A stretch of DNA of 64,000 nucleotides, from contig NC_080042.1 of NCBI RefSeq assembly GCF_012489685.1, positions 30,881,158 to 30,945,157 of the forward strand, read 5' to 3'. Of the stretch, positions 10,801-20,195 are shown piece after piece. The position numbers were made by a program, and so were the translations under genes. This DNA is from Lotus japonicus. Its lineage: Eukaryota; Streptophyta; Magnoliopsida; Fabales; Fabaceae. The notes below the pieces were generated by a model. The model was not told the origin of the DNA. It saw only the letters and a list, made by a program, of their open reading frames with translations, and made no database searches. Every line of letters starts with the position of its first letter. Within the stretch, counting starts at the first letter, position 1.

Positions 10801-12023
10801 GGATGGAGCCAATCAAGACTTTCCTCAAAGATCCTTCAAAGGACAACGCCCTGAATACAAAAGAAAGGCGTAGGGAGGCTAGTTTTTATACGCTTGTAGA
10901 TGGTGAACTGTATCGACGGGGAATTATGTCTCTTATGCTTAAATGTGACGACACGAGAGATGCCCAATGAATCATGGCGGAAGTCCACGAAGGGGTATGT
11001 TCTAGCCACATAAGGGGGCGATCGTTGGCAGTAAAGGTTTTAAGGGCAGGATTTTACTGGCCGACAATGAAGAGGGATTGTCTAGAATATGTTAAGAGGT
11101 GTGAAAAGTGTCAAGTTTTTTCTGACTTACATAAAGCCCCGCCTGAAGAGTTAACAACCATGATGGCACCTTGGCCATTTGCTATGTGGGGGACTGACAT
11201 TCTAGGACCTTTCCCAGTAGCTAAAGTCCAACTGAAGTATATCATTGTGGCGGTTGATTATTTTACCAAGTGGATAGAAGCGGAAGCAGTGGCGACTATT
11301 ACAGCCGCCAAGGTCAGGAGTTTCCTGTGGCGACGTATTGTGTGCAGATTTGGGGTCCCCATGGCTTTGGTAATTGACAATGGGACTCAATTCACACGTA
11401 ATGTCACCAGAGAGTTTTGTGCAGATATGGGTATTGAAATGAGATTTGCTTCAGTAGAACATCCACAGACAAATGGACAGGCCGAATCAGCCAACAAGGT
11501 TATTTTAAAAGGCTTAAAGAAGAAATTGGATGAGGCGAAAGGTCTTTGGGCGGAGGAGCTACCAGGCGTCCTATGGGCATATAACACAACTGAGCAGACA
11601 AGCACGAAGGAAACCCCATATCGTTTGACTTATGGAACTGGTGTCATGCTCCCTGTTGAAATTGAGAACCAAAGTTGGCGAGTAACTCGGTTTAATGAGG
11701 ACAACAATGGGGAAAACTTGATAGCAAGTTTAATCATGCTGCCTGAGGAACAACGGGAGGCACACCTAAGGAATGAGGCGGGGAAGGTCAAAGTTGCTAG
11801 GAAATTTGCAACGAAAGTAGTTCCAAGAACTATGAGAGTGGGGGACTTAGTGCTTCGAAAGAACACTATACCCGATAAGCACAACAAACTTTCGCCCAAT
11901 TGGGGTGGGCCTTACAGGATAATTGGTGATGTTGGAGGAGGAGCCTATAAATTGGAACAACTCAATGGTCAAAAGATTCCCCGAACATGGAACGCCTCTC
12001 ATTTGAAGCAGTATTTCAGCTAA
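7842..12023 (+). pseudogene. pol: Pol of the Tat gypsy element (zinc knuckle, PR, RT, RH, aRH, IN)
   Basis: One frame, offset +1 from gag, holds in order: zinc knuckle CEYHKTLGHTTDNC (7917-7958); aspartic protease with LDQGS near 8344; reverse transcriptase with YVDD near 9484; a first RNase H region to 10172; an archaeal-type RNase H beginning SVDGSS near 10317; integrase with an HHCC finger (10983-11130) and the D, D, E catalytic residues in GTDILGP, VIDNGTQF and GQAESANK; and a C-terminal tail ending at 12023. Two in-frame TGA codons break it, at 10173-10175 (before LVSWSVELSEYD) and 10968-10970 (before IMAEVHEGVC). Both sit where the family normally has Arg, so CGA to TGA is the likely event. 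The catalytic motifs named are otherwise intact, so decay is light. Confidence 0.92.
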
Positions 12024-12534
12024 AGGCAACAACCAAAATGAATGAAGTCGCACTCTTATTCCCTTTCTTTGGAAAGGTTTTTAATGAGGCGACATATGTA
12101 AAGAATGAAGGGAAAATTGCTCCCAGTTATGAAAAATGAAAAAATCATTTCAAGAAATTGTTTATTTTTTTATTTATATTGCGAATTTATGCGGCGCAAG
12201 TCGTATCAGGGTATCAAAATACCGCGAATAAACCTTTCGGAATAAGAAAGTGTCGCCACCAAATATCAAAAGCCTTGGCAATTCTAGTGGCCACTAGAAA
12301 CCAAGCTACGTCGAAAAATCGACTAAGGTATATCAACCGATAAACGACGACGATTTAGTAAATAAACAACGCCAAGATAACAACAGTTGAGTTAAACGGT
12401 AACAACAGTTGAATTGAAAAGAACTTCATTAAGATAACAAAAAGGGCGTGGCCCTTACATCTCTTAATACAACAAGGAAGAAAAAAGGGCAAAGCCCAAA
12501 ACAAAGACACTTAACCAAAATAAGACAACTAAAA
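12024..12534. other. Gap between pol and the end of the antisense gene
   Basis: Non-coding. It should hold the 3' ends of two converging transcripts. On the minus strand, T-rich and AATGAA-like words just past 12535 could serve as polyadenylation signals for the antisense gene; no firm call is possible. Confidence 0.5.
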
Positions 12535-14681
12535 TCAAGCTAAGTTCTCATTATTGGCGTTGTTGTCTTGACTTGCGACAGCTTGCGGTTCCTTCTCGCC
12601 ATCACCCCCATTCTTTCCCTCGCCATGAGCACCATCACCTTCTTCCTCAGGTTCACTCTCGGAATCAAATTGAGGAAGGAGGGCAACGTCAACATCATCA
12701 TCGCCAACCACTTGACCATCTTGGATCTCCTTCAAAAACCCGATGCGTGAAAGGTCAAATCCTGGTTCAACAATACGGATTTGCTCTTTGGCCGCCATGA
12801 AGCCTTGAGCAAATTGAAGGGATGCACGCCCTAAAATGGAGGCGTTCAGGCGTTCATATTTCTTTGTCAGCTTTTGGCACTTAGCCTGAACAGCAGTATG
12901 TTTGACGTTGATGGCCTCTTTCAGGGATTTAGTCTTCTGAAGGAGCAGGTCAGAAGTCGCCAAGTCTTCAGTTAACTTAGCGCATTTCTCTTCAGCAGAC
13001 TTCAAATGCTTGTTGGCAGTTTCAGCGTCGACTTTTGCTCGCTCATTCGCAGCCTTATAGTCAGTCGCCTTCTTCTCAAAACGATTCTTGGCCGCGTGCA
13101 AGTCCTTAACATAATGTGCCATACCCGCCACGGTACTGGCGGCAGAAAGCGCGTTGTGAATGGCCATTGAAGCAATGTTGAGGGGGCCTTGACCAGCATT
13201 GTCTTTGTGAAGCCGGTTATCGAAAGTTCGATTCATGAAGTCCAAACCACTGAAGTGAGGATCGGACAAGTTTAGCAAAGGAGGGGGAGCCTCGCCGCCA
13301 ATAGCTGAACTAGTGCTAGCATGGCCAAATGGGGTAGGCGGGCGGTTAATCATCATGCCTGAATCTTGTTGGGGTGGCGGGACGTTGTCTTGTCCCTTCT
13401 TTTTCTCCACCGGGTTATTCTTGGAGCCCAAACCAGTTGGATTGAGAGTTGTCTGGTGAAGAGGTTTACCACCAGCAGTTTTTTCAGCAGCGCCTAAAGT
13501 TTTTTGGCGCTTAGGATCCCTGAGTTTGTCAGAATCCGAAGCGCCTTCAAGCTTCTTCTTTTGCTCGGCTTCCGCCGCTCTTTTTCTCACCGCTTCAGCA
13601 GATTGGGCGAGGTATGCTTTCATATTCAGCGGGTTGGCATCGACTTTTCCCTTACCCATCGTGGCTGCACAGGAAAGCATCAGTTAGACGTCACATATGA
13701 ATAACAAAAAACCAAGTTATAGATGAAGATTATAAACTTACTAAAGAATTGATTTAAGGTGCCGGATTTCGACGCCTCAATCAAATCATGACCAGAGATT
13801 ACTGGCAAGGAGCGGAGATAATCGGCGACCCCTCGCTCAGAATCATCCAAGGCGTCATAGGAAACGGAGATTTTTCGACGAGGATTTCTCGTCCAGTAAA
13901 AGGGGAAGAGAGGATTGTTATCGGAATCTCGGAACAAGTTTTTTATTTCGGGCGATTCAACAACCTTAAAATATTTTTTCTGCCACACTTTGTAGTGGCT
14001 CTTGAGGGCGGTGAATTGGCTCATTTTCTTGCGAGCTAAAAGAGGGACCCACTTTACGGACGTAGGTTTCTTGGTAACAGACTTATAGAAGAGAAAAAAC
14101 AAGGGGTAGGTGGGCGTGAAGCTCAAATGCTCACAAAGAATTTCGAAGCAACGAATAAAGCCCCAAGCGTTGGGCTGGAGTTGGCAAGGCGCCACGTTCA
14201 GAAAGGATAGAACGTGGCATATGAAAGGTGAGAAAGGAAGTTTAGTATTTAAGTCAGTGAAAAAATAACCATAAACGAAAAAGAAATCGGGCGATTCATC
14301 TGACGTTTCTTTGCGTAGAAGAACACACTCATCCTCGCCGCATGGAAGGACATTCAATTGCAGATCTTCGTTATTAGAAGTGGCGGGATTTATCTTCGTA
14401 AACCCTTGGGCAGTTATCCGAATCGAGTTGATGCTCCCAATACTGCTCCAGATGGAACGCCACAGACATTTATCTTCAACTAAATGCACGTTTTTACGCC
14501 ATTCGGGCGAGGATAAATCCCCATTTGAAGAAAGGACAGAATCGACAGAACTGGCGGGGCCGAAATCATCGTGAGTAGAGGGCGAGGATTGAATTTCAAT
14601 AACAGTGGGGGCAGAAATTTCCCCCTCTGTGGAGGGTGAAGAAAGCTCCAGGGAAGAAATACTAACATTATTCAAAGACAT
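12535..14681 (-). CDS. Antisense spliced ORF of the Tat element (putative gypsy-type transposon protein)
   Basis: Two coding exons, 14681-13742 and 13664-12535, join across a 77 bp GT-AG intron (GTAAGT at 13741, CAG ending 13665) and stay in frame, giving about 689 residues. A second strong donor (GTGAGT from 14799) and an acceptor CCCAG (ending 14683) suggest a 117 bp intron in the 5' leader. That intron would remove the upstream ATG at 14696, so I take the start at 14681 (MSLNNVSIS). The N-terminal half has the pattern FICHVLSFLNVAPCQLQPNA and a later CEHLSFTPTYPLF, resembling the Pfam family called putative gypsy-type transposon (Transposase_28; from memory, not searched). The C-terminal half is Lys/Glu-rich and probably coiled coil (about 13100-12800), ending in an acidic tail. 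Antisense ORFs are known in Tat-lineage elements, but their role is unknown. No stop interrupts either exon. Confidence 0.8.
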
Positions 14682-14978
14682 GCTGGGTAATTTCATAAAA
14701 GATAAAAGAAGAAGATGAACAGTTTCAAGAAAGATAAAGAAGATGAACAGTTTCCAGAAAGAGAAAACAAAACGAGAGGAAAGGGTGTAAAGAACTCACC
14801 GGAGGAGGAGATGGAAGATTGGGTAAGGAGAACGTCGGCTAAAGGGGAACACCGCGCAATGACGACGCCCGGAGTAAACAAAGGTTCGCTGGAGTTTGAA
14901 GAAGAGGAAGTGAAGAATTTCAGAGTTCAGAGTAAAAAATAGTTCCGGAAAAGTGAAAAAATGAAAGGTAAAAAGGAG

Positions 14979-14985
14979 TTTTTAT
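14979..14985 (-). promoter_or_regulatory. TATA box for the antisense gene
   Basis: On the minus strand CTATAAAAACTCC lies about 180 bp upstream of the leader donor and about 300 bp upstream of the proposed start codon. It lies inside the element, not in the LTR, implying that the antisense gene has its own promoter. Confidence 0.55.
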
Positions 14986-14989
14986 AGAA

Positions 14990-15428
14990 GAAAAAGAGGA
15001 GAGAGAACGAGTGGGATAGTGGAGAGTCATGTGATTTGAAATTCAAAAAGCTATGAAGTGAAAAGTTGTAACTCCTCGAGACGCACAAACGGAAACTGCA
15101 TTCATTGCAAATGATGACGAAATCCCGGAAAACTAGGATTGCGTGTGTCAGTTGAAAAGACGTGATTGACAGTTACGACAATGGCGACGTATCAACGAAA
15201 ATGAAAATGGCGATGTAGCAACAAGTATAAAAGTGGCGTCATACCAACAAAAAAAAAACAGAAATGGCGGCATATCAATGGACGAAATTGTGGCGACATA
15301 TCCCCGGTTATGAGGAACGGCGATATAATTAACAAAACACAAAGCAAACGACGAAAGCAGGCGGCACATAAGTAGCATATTAAGACATTTCGACTCAACC
15401 TACCTGAGCCTCATGTCTTGGGGGCATG
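14990..15428. other. Non-coding spacer with degenerate GGCGAC repeats
   Basis: Between the antisense promoter and the 3' LTR. From about 15180 to 15310 there are four or five degenerate units of about 35 bp built on AATGGCGACGTATCAACGA (ATGGCGATGTAGCAAC, GTGGCGTCATACCAAC and ATGGCGGCATATCAAT). A weak purine tract TTGGGGGCA (15418-15426) precedes the 3' LTR as the polypurine tract. Confidence 0.6.
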
Positions 15429-15804
15429 TGGACTGGGTGGGACATAAGGATTCCTTATTCCCGCCCAAATCAAGCAATCAGATGAACGAAAGCAGCCACG
15501 ACGGAATTTACGAAACAACAATTAATCACGCCCTTCCTTTAGACGGGCCCACAAGCCAGCTGGAAGATTCCCTTAGATTTGTCTTATGTGCATAGAGGCA
15601 TGGGCCCCGGTTGTCAGGCCCAAGTACAGGGAAGGTCCACATCATGATCACTCCCTCTATAAAAGGAGAGGTCAACACCTTGTAAAAAGTACCTTTTGAA
15701 CATTTAATGAGAATATTCCTTTTATGATATTTTTGCCATTTTAGTGCTCTGCTAGGGTTTACTTTCTGTCATTCTCTTACGTAAGCTTTCCCTAGTACAG
15801 AACA
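15429..15804 (+). repeat. 3' LTR of the Tat gypsy element
   Basis: Matches 6131-6507 over its whole length with scattered substitutions and small gaps, notably within the outer palindrome. It ends TAGTACAGAACA and is followed by the target duplication CGATC. Confidence 0.93.
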
Positions 15805-15841
15805 CGATCCAATCCGATCCAATTACACCCCTACCACGTAC

Positions 15842-16245
15842 CCTCCGAAAGAGTGATAATGTGATATCCTTCAATTTTTTAAAAATGTTGAAATTCTATG
15901 GGTTCAGAAGGCAGTAATAGAAATAATTCATGGTCAATTGGAATGTAGTGAGGCCGATCGAGGAAGTAGGGAAATTGGAAAACTTTATGACTCTCTTGGG
16001 CTAGAGCAAGTGGAGAATGTTAACTGAAAGATGGTTATCTAATTAAGCTAAAGTCCTAAAGTCAAACTATATATGTGCCTTTGGAATTTAAAAGTCTTTG
16101 ATTGCCATGGGTGAGAAAAGGATGTAATGGGGAGAAAGTTGGGTACAATTAGACGGATCTAAATTATGTGTTCTCAAAATAATTAATTATTTCTTATCTC
16201 AACAAATAAAATTATGAAACGTCAATTAAAAAATATATGAATGTA
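15842..16245. other. Short unassigned stretch
   Basis: AT-rich DNA to the right of the hAT target duplication; no gene or repeat recognised. Confidence 0.5.
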
Positions 16246-16600
16246 TCTATATATATTAGTAAAACTTACTTGAGCTAAGTATTAAGTACAAATACACATA
16301 TGTATTAAACCATAAAAGCTCACATACCTTTATATTAAATACATTAAAAAATAAAAAATTTAATAAACTAAAAACTGAAAAAAATTGTATTATAAAAACC
16401 TATTCAACTACTTATATTAAATAACAACATTTATAGACTTAAAATTGACTTGAGTTTTGCATTTGACAAATTTAAAAAATCAAAATAAAAAACAAAATAA
16501 CATTTATTAATAAATAATTTAGATAAAATACTTTTAAAATAAAAAAAAATCAATCAATATATATCTATCTACATTGTACTTGGGGCTCTTATTTCCCAAA

Positions 16601-16601
16601 G

Positions 16602-16637
<36 letters not shown>
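16601..16637. repeat. AT dinucleotide microsatellite
   Basis: About 17 AT units just before the second Helitron 5' end. Confidence 0.95.
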
Positions 16638-16639
<2 letters not shown>

Positions 16640-17361
16640 GTTTTTCCAAAAAAAAAATATCTATCTATATATATTAGTAAAGCTCACTTGAGCTAAGTAT
16701 TAAGTACAAATACACGTGAGAACCTACATACATTAGTAAAAAAATTGGTGTTTTAATGAGATAGCTTAGTGAGTGAATGAACAGGTAGTGGAAACTTGTG
16801 CACTAATGATTTCAGTTTTAAACTTAATAAATATCAAATGTATAAGCAAAAGAGTAACATCCATGCCAAAAGTGTAACAGACCACAAAGTTATATCTGCA
16901 AATGGTTTTAGCATAGTACCTTAAATTAAAATCAAATTTAATGTTAATTTTTAACTAATATCAATTTAGTCCAAAAAAAAAAAACTATTAACAATAAAGC
17001 ATACTTCCGCCAAAATTAATCTTGATATGCAATGGTCTTAGTTTGCTGTCCAATTTTCTACATTAATATATGTCTATTTTTCTTAAACTCACAAACTCTT
17101 AGAATTCCTTAACATAGTAACTCCGAATAAAAACTAACATTAAATTAAAAATAGTAGCATGATGGCAATACCGGTGTCAAAAACTGAATAAAATTGTTAA
17201 TGTCAGGAGGCTATTCAACTATCTACATTAAATAAATAAAAAATTAAATGTATTATATTGAACCATGCATTTATTATATCTCTATATAAACAAACCAGTG
17301 AAATCACTCACAAACTCAAATTATTCATATTTCTTGGACTTCAGCTGCTGGTGAGAAAAAA

Positions 17362-17546
17362 ATGACAATTGTCTCTAACTACTTCAACAAGTATGCCATT
17401 TTTAATTATTTTAGTTAATTTCAAAATTGTTTTTTTTTTTAAATTACTCATTCTTATTTCTTTATTGCAGGAGAAAGATCATCAACAACAACAAGAAACA
17501 CACATTACTTAGTGATATATCCCCGTTGCAGATGATTGGAAAATAA
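17362..17546 (+). CDS. Possible spliced 34-residue ORF inside the Helitron
   Basis: A TATA sequence (CTATATAAAC, 17282-17291) precedes ATG at 17362 by about 70 bp. Nine codons later comes a donor (AA|GTATGCC at 17391), an 80 bp T-rich intron and an acceptor TTTATTGCAG ending 17470. Joining them gives a basic 34-residue peptide starting MTIVSNYFNKRKII and ending at TAA (17544-17546). Another good donor (ACT|GTGAGT) follows shortly. This looks like the 5' end of a captured host gene rather than a complete one. I do not recognise the protein, and the call rests only on gene-like signals. Confidence 0.25.
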
Positions 17547-18385
17547 AACTGTGAGTTTCACATATATTGTAATTTACTAAACAATTCTTCTCATTCAATT
17601 GAAATCATACAAATATATCATCATTTATATATTTATATGACACAAATCAGTAACAAAGTGTGAGCCACATAAATTTATATACTGCACTAGAAAGATAAGT
17701 GTAAAATGTAGTACTCACTATATTCTTGATAAGAAATAGGAATCTTTCACTCCTCAATATTGTCATATTATGGAAAAAAATAGCAACTTAATCATTCAAA
17801 GGGAACAAATGACGTCCATCTTGCAGTTAGATAGAATCTATTTTTATGTTCGTGAAAGTGATTTTAAAAGAACTTTTATGCCATCAGCAATGGTAAACAA
17901 CCACATCAATCTTGATAAAAAAAATTAGCACAACTGATAACATCATTGCAACGACTAAATCAATATTAGAAAAAAAATAGTAGACTACCACGTTCATTTC
18001 AATACTAATCTAATTAAGTAATTAAATTTCTTTTATATCAAAAAAAACTACTCTCATTTCAATCTCAATAGAAATCTACCTATTTTTTCTTCCGATGAAG
18101 CAAAAAAAAAATCTACCTGTTTGATCCTTTTTTCCCTTATTAGAGAAAGAAAGTGTGAGAATATCATAACTCAATTATATTTAATTATATACATATTCTA
18201 AATATTTTTCTAAATAATAGATTTCTTACCTTTCTACAAATTTAAATATTACAATTAAAAAATACAAATTAAAAACGAACCCGTGCAACGCACGGGTTTA
18301 ATTTCTAGTAACATTTATAACATACTCTTGTAAGTATGTTTTATTGATGACATTTATAATTTTTAATTGTCATGACAGTCAGCTT

Positions 18386-18439
18386 ATTGATGGGATGACA
18401 AAAAATAGACACATTGATGGGACGACAAAAAATAGACAC
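18386..18439. repeat. 27 bp tandem duplication
   Basis: Two adjacent units ATTGATGGGA(T/C)GACAAAA continuing AATAGACAC, differing at one base. Non-coding. Confidence 0.9.
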
Positions 18440-18733
18440 TAAATTTAGAGTCAAATAATCTTCATCACAATAAGACAATCTGTCATAGGTAACAATGATT
18501 GACTTCTTAACATTAGAAAGAAGGTGGGCAATGGAAAGGAACTAAGTTTTTGAAAAATCCCTAGGCAGAGAGGCTAAAATAGAACATATGCGTCATTGGA
18601 TTGGTGGGCATTGGGACTGGGATATATAGTGGAGCACAGAAGAAGGAGGCATTTGAATAGAAAAGAAAGTATAGTGGACTTTATACCAAAAAAATATGGC
18701 ATGGTGTTTAACTCCAGGTTCTAGTTAAAATTA

Positions 18734-19860
18734 AGGCTTAATTGCAATTTTTACCCCTGATGTATATCTCTTGTGCAATTTTGGTCCCTTTTATTTTAAA
18801 CGAGCAATTTTGGTATAACATAAATCTAGATGTGACAATTGGGTCCTTCCATTAGTTCTCTGTCAAATTTCAAACATAATATTCTTATCTTGATTTTTTT
18901 TACTAACTACACCACACCTTAAATTAAATTTGAAAAATAAAAAAATAATTTAAAATATGAAAGATTATCCCTAAAATCACTCTTCTACCATCTTCACCCT
19001 ATCACCACGTTCAAAAAAAAAACTTCATTATCAATCTTCCACCACATTCACCAAAAAATTCAGAAAATCAAAACCCCCAAAATCCATAATTTTTAACGAT
19101 CTTCATCTCCCCATGGTCAATCCCTCATTCATCTGTGCCTTCAGTTTCACAAACCTTAGACCCATCTTCAACTTCTCAATTCAGCAGAATCAAAAGCACT
19201 ATTTTTCATTCCTTCACCAGATTCACCACTATTTTTCAGTCTCCCCCTTACATCCTCAACAGTCAACCCTCCCCATTCATCCCTTACCTCTAACAACCCA
19301 CAAAACCCAGGAATCATGATTTGAAACCCATAATCCAGGGAACCACTGCGCTGTCCTCCTTATCTACGCCTATTACCACCGCGTGTTTGCCCTCTTCATA
19401 ACTTAAACCCAGAACCGCAGATTTGTGCCACCCCCTTGCCTCCACAGATCTGGTACAGAAGATGGGCGTGTTGATGGACTCAATGGCATTGAGGATGATG
19501 AAGTAAAAGAATATATGGTCAGATGAATGGAGTTTGGAGAAGAAGAGGACAAGAGGTGATGATACGTTGAAGAAGATGAAGATTTCGGAAAAAAAAGGAA
19601 AAAAAAAGAAATTAAAATTGAAGAGAATTTATATTTAAAAGAAAAAAATATGACATGACATCATATAGCATCCTAGTGGCCCACACTGTCAGGTCCACCT
19701 CATTAATGAGGTCCACATAGATAACGTCTGTTAGCAATTGGATGGCAGGATCCAATTGTCACAAATTGATCTTTCGTGTACCAAAATTGCTCCTTTCAAA
19801 CAAAGAGGATCAAAATTGCACAAAGGCTTAAGATCAGGGACGAAAAGTGCAATTAAGCCT
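18734..19860. mobile_element. MULE-like terminal-inverted-repeat element
   Basis: The left end AGGCTTAATTGCAATTTTTA and the right end (ending GTGCAATTAAGCCT) are inverted, and similarity continues imperfectly for about 100 bp (GCAATTTTGGTCCC against the complement of GGATCAAAATTGC). AAAATTA flanks both sides (18727-18733, 19861-19867), 7 bp of exact duplication; MULEs usually give 9, so the class is not certain. The interior is non-coding; a 68-codon frame at 19113 is Ser/His/Pro-rich and probably chance. Confidence 0.65.
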
Positions 19861-19867
19861 AAAATTA

Positions 19868-20195
19868 AAATCTTCAGATTCTAAGGTGGATAGATTTGTT
19901 CGTTACAATAGAAAATTTCTCAGTCATATTATGGTAAAGTTACTACTTAATTAAATAAGACAATAAATGGACAATGGTTTACTTCTATAATGGGGATCCA
20001 AGGCGGCTCCATAAACTTTGGCTCTTGTTTGGAAGGTGATACATTTTCTCGTCTCTCCTTTCTTTTCTGAACAAATCGAAGAACCTAAGGGGTTCAAAAT
20101 TTGTAAGACTCATTTGTCATAGGTAGGTATATCGGATATCCAAGCTTAATTATCATTATGATATGCAATCTTAAATGGACATAAATCAAGCGTTT
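19868..20195. other. Unassigned spacer
   Basis: No gene or repeat boundary recognised between the TIR element and the LTR-like stretch. Confidence 0.5.

Larger units (their letters stand above)
6131..15804 (+). mobile_element. Full-length Ty3-gypsy retrotransposon, Tat lineage
   Basis: Two LTRs of about 376 bp (6131-6507, 15429-15804) flank gag and pol on the plus strand and a long spliced gene on the minus strand. The 5 bp target duplication CGATC is perfect (6126-6130, 15805-15809). Tat features are the CX2HX4HX4C zinc knuckle, a second archaeal-type RNase H between the usual RNase H and integrase, and an extra ORF between pol and the 3' LTR. Gag-pol carries one frame change and two nonsense codons, so the copy is non-autonomous now. 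The 3' LTR reads TGTGGACTGG at its start whereas the 5' LTR begins TGGACTGG right after the target duplication, a 2 bp difference at the tip. Confidence 0.95.
5586..15833. mobile_element. Non-autonomous hAT-type element, split by a gypsy insertion
   Basis: The ends are inverted: TAGGGGTGTAA at 5586 and TTACACCCCTA ending at 15833. Flanks are CCAGGTAC (5578-5585) and CCACGTAC (15834-15841), an 8 bp target duplication with one difference, the length typical of hAT transposons. Without the gypsy element (and its 5 bp duplication) the element is about 569 bp and has no transposase. Its interior is full of CCGAACC/GGTTCGG words that would fold on themselves. The gypsy element landed near its right end, leaving only about 29 bp on that side. 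Confidence 0.8.
16246..18308 (+). mobile_element. Non-autonomous Helitron, with two 5' ends
   Basis: The right end has a perfect 9 bp stem (AACCCGTGC / GCACGGGTT) with a 3-base loop at 18278-18298, then six bases, then CTAG (18305-18308) and T. That is the Helitron 3' signature. Two similar 5' ends occur, TCTATATATATTAGTAAA at 16246 and again at 16664, each preceded by A as expected for insertion between A and T; about 60 bp after each start are nearly the same. Either two nested copies or a duplicated end is present. No RepHel gene is seen, so the element is non-autonomous. Confidence 0.65.

Noticed and set aside
12568..12800. Plus-strand frames opposite the acidic tail of the antisense gene
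   Set aside because: They mirror the minus-strand coding sequence and have no domain of their own.
19113..19319. 68-codon frame inside the MULE-like element as captured coding sequence
   Set aside because: Low-complexity composition (Ser, His, Pro, Gln) and no splice or promoter context.
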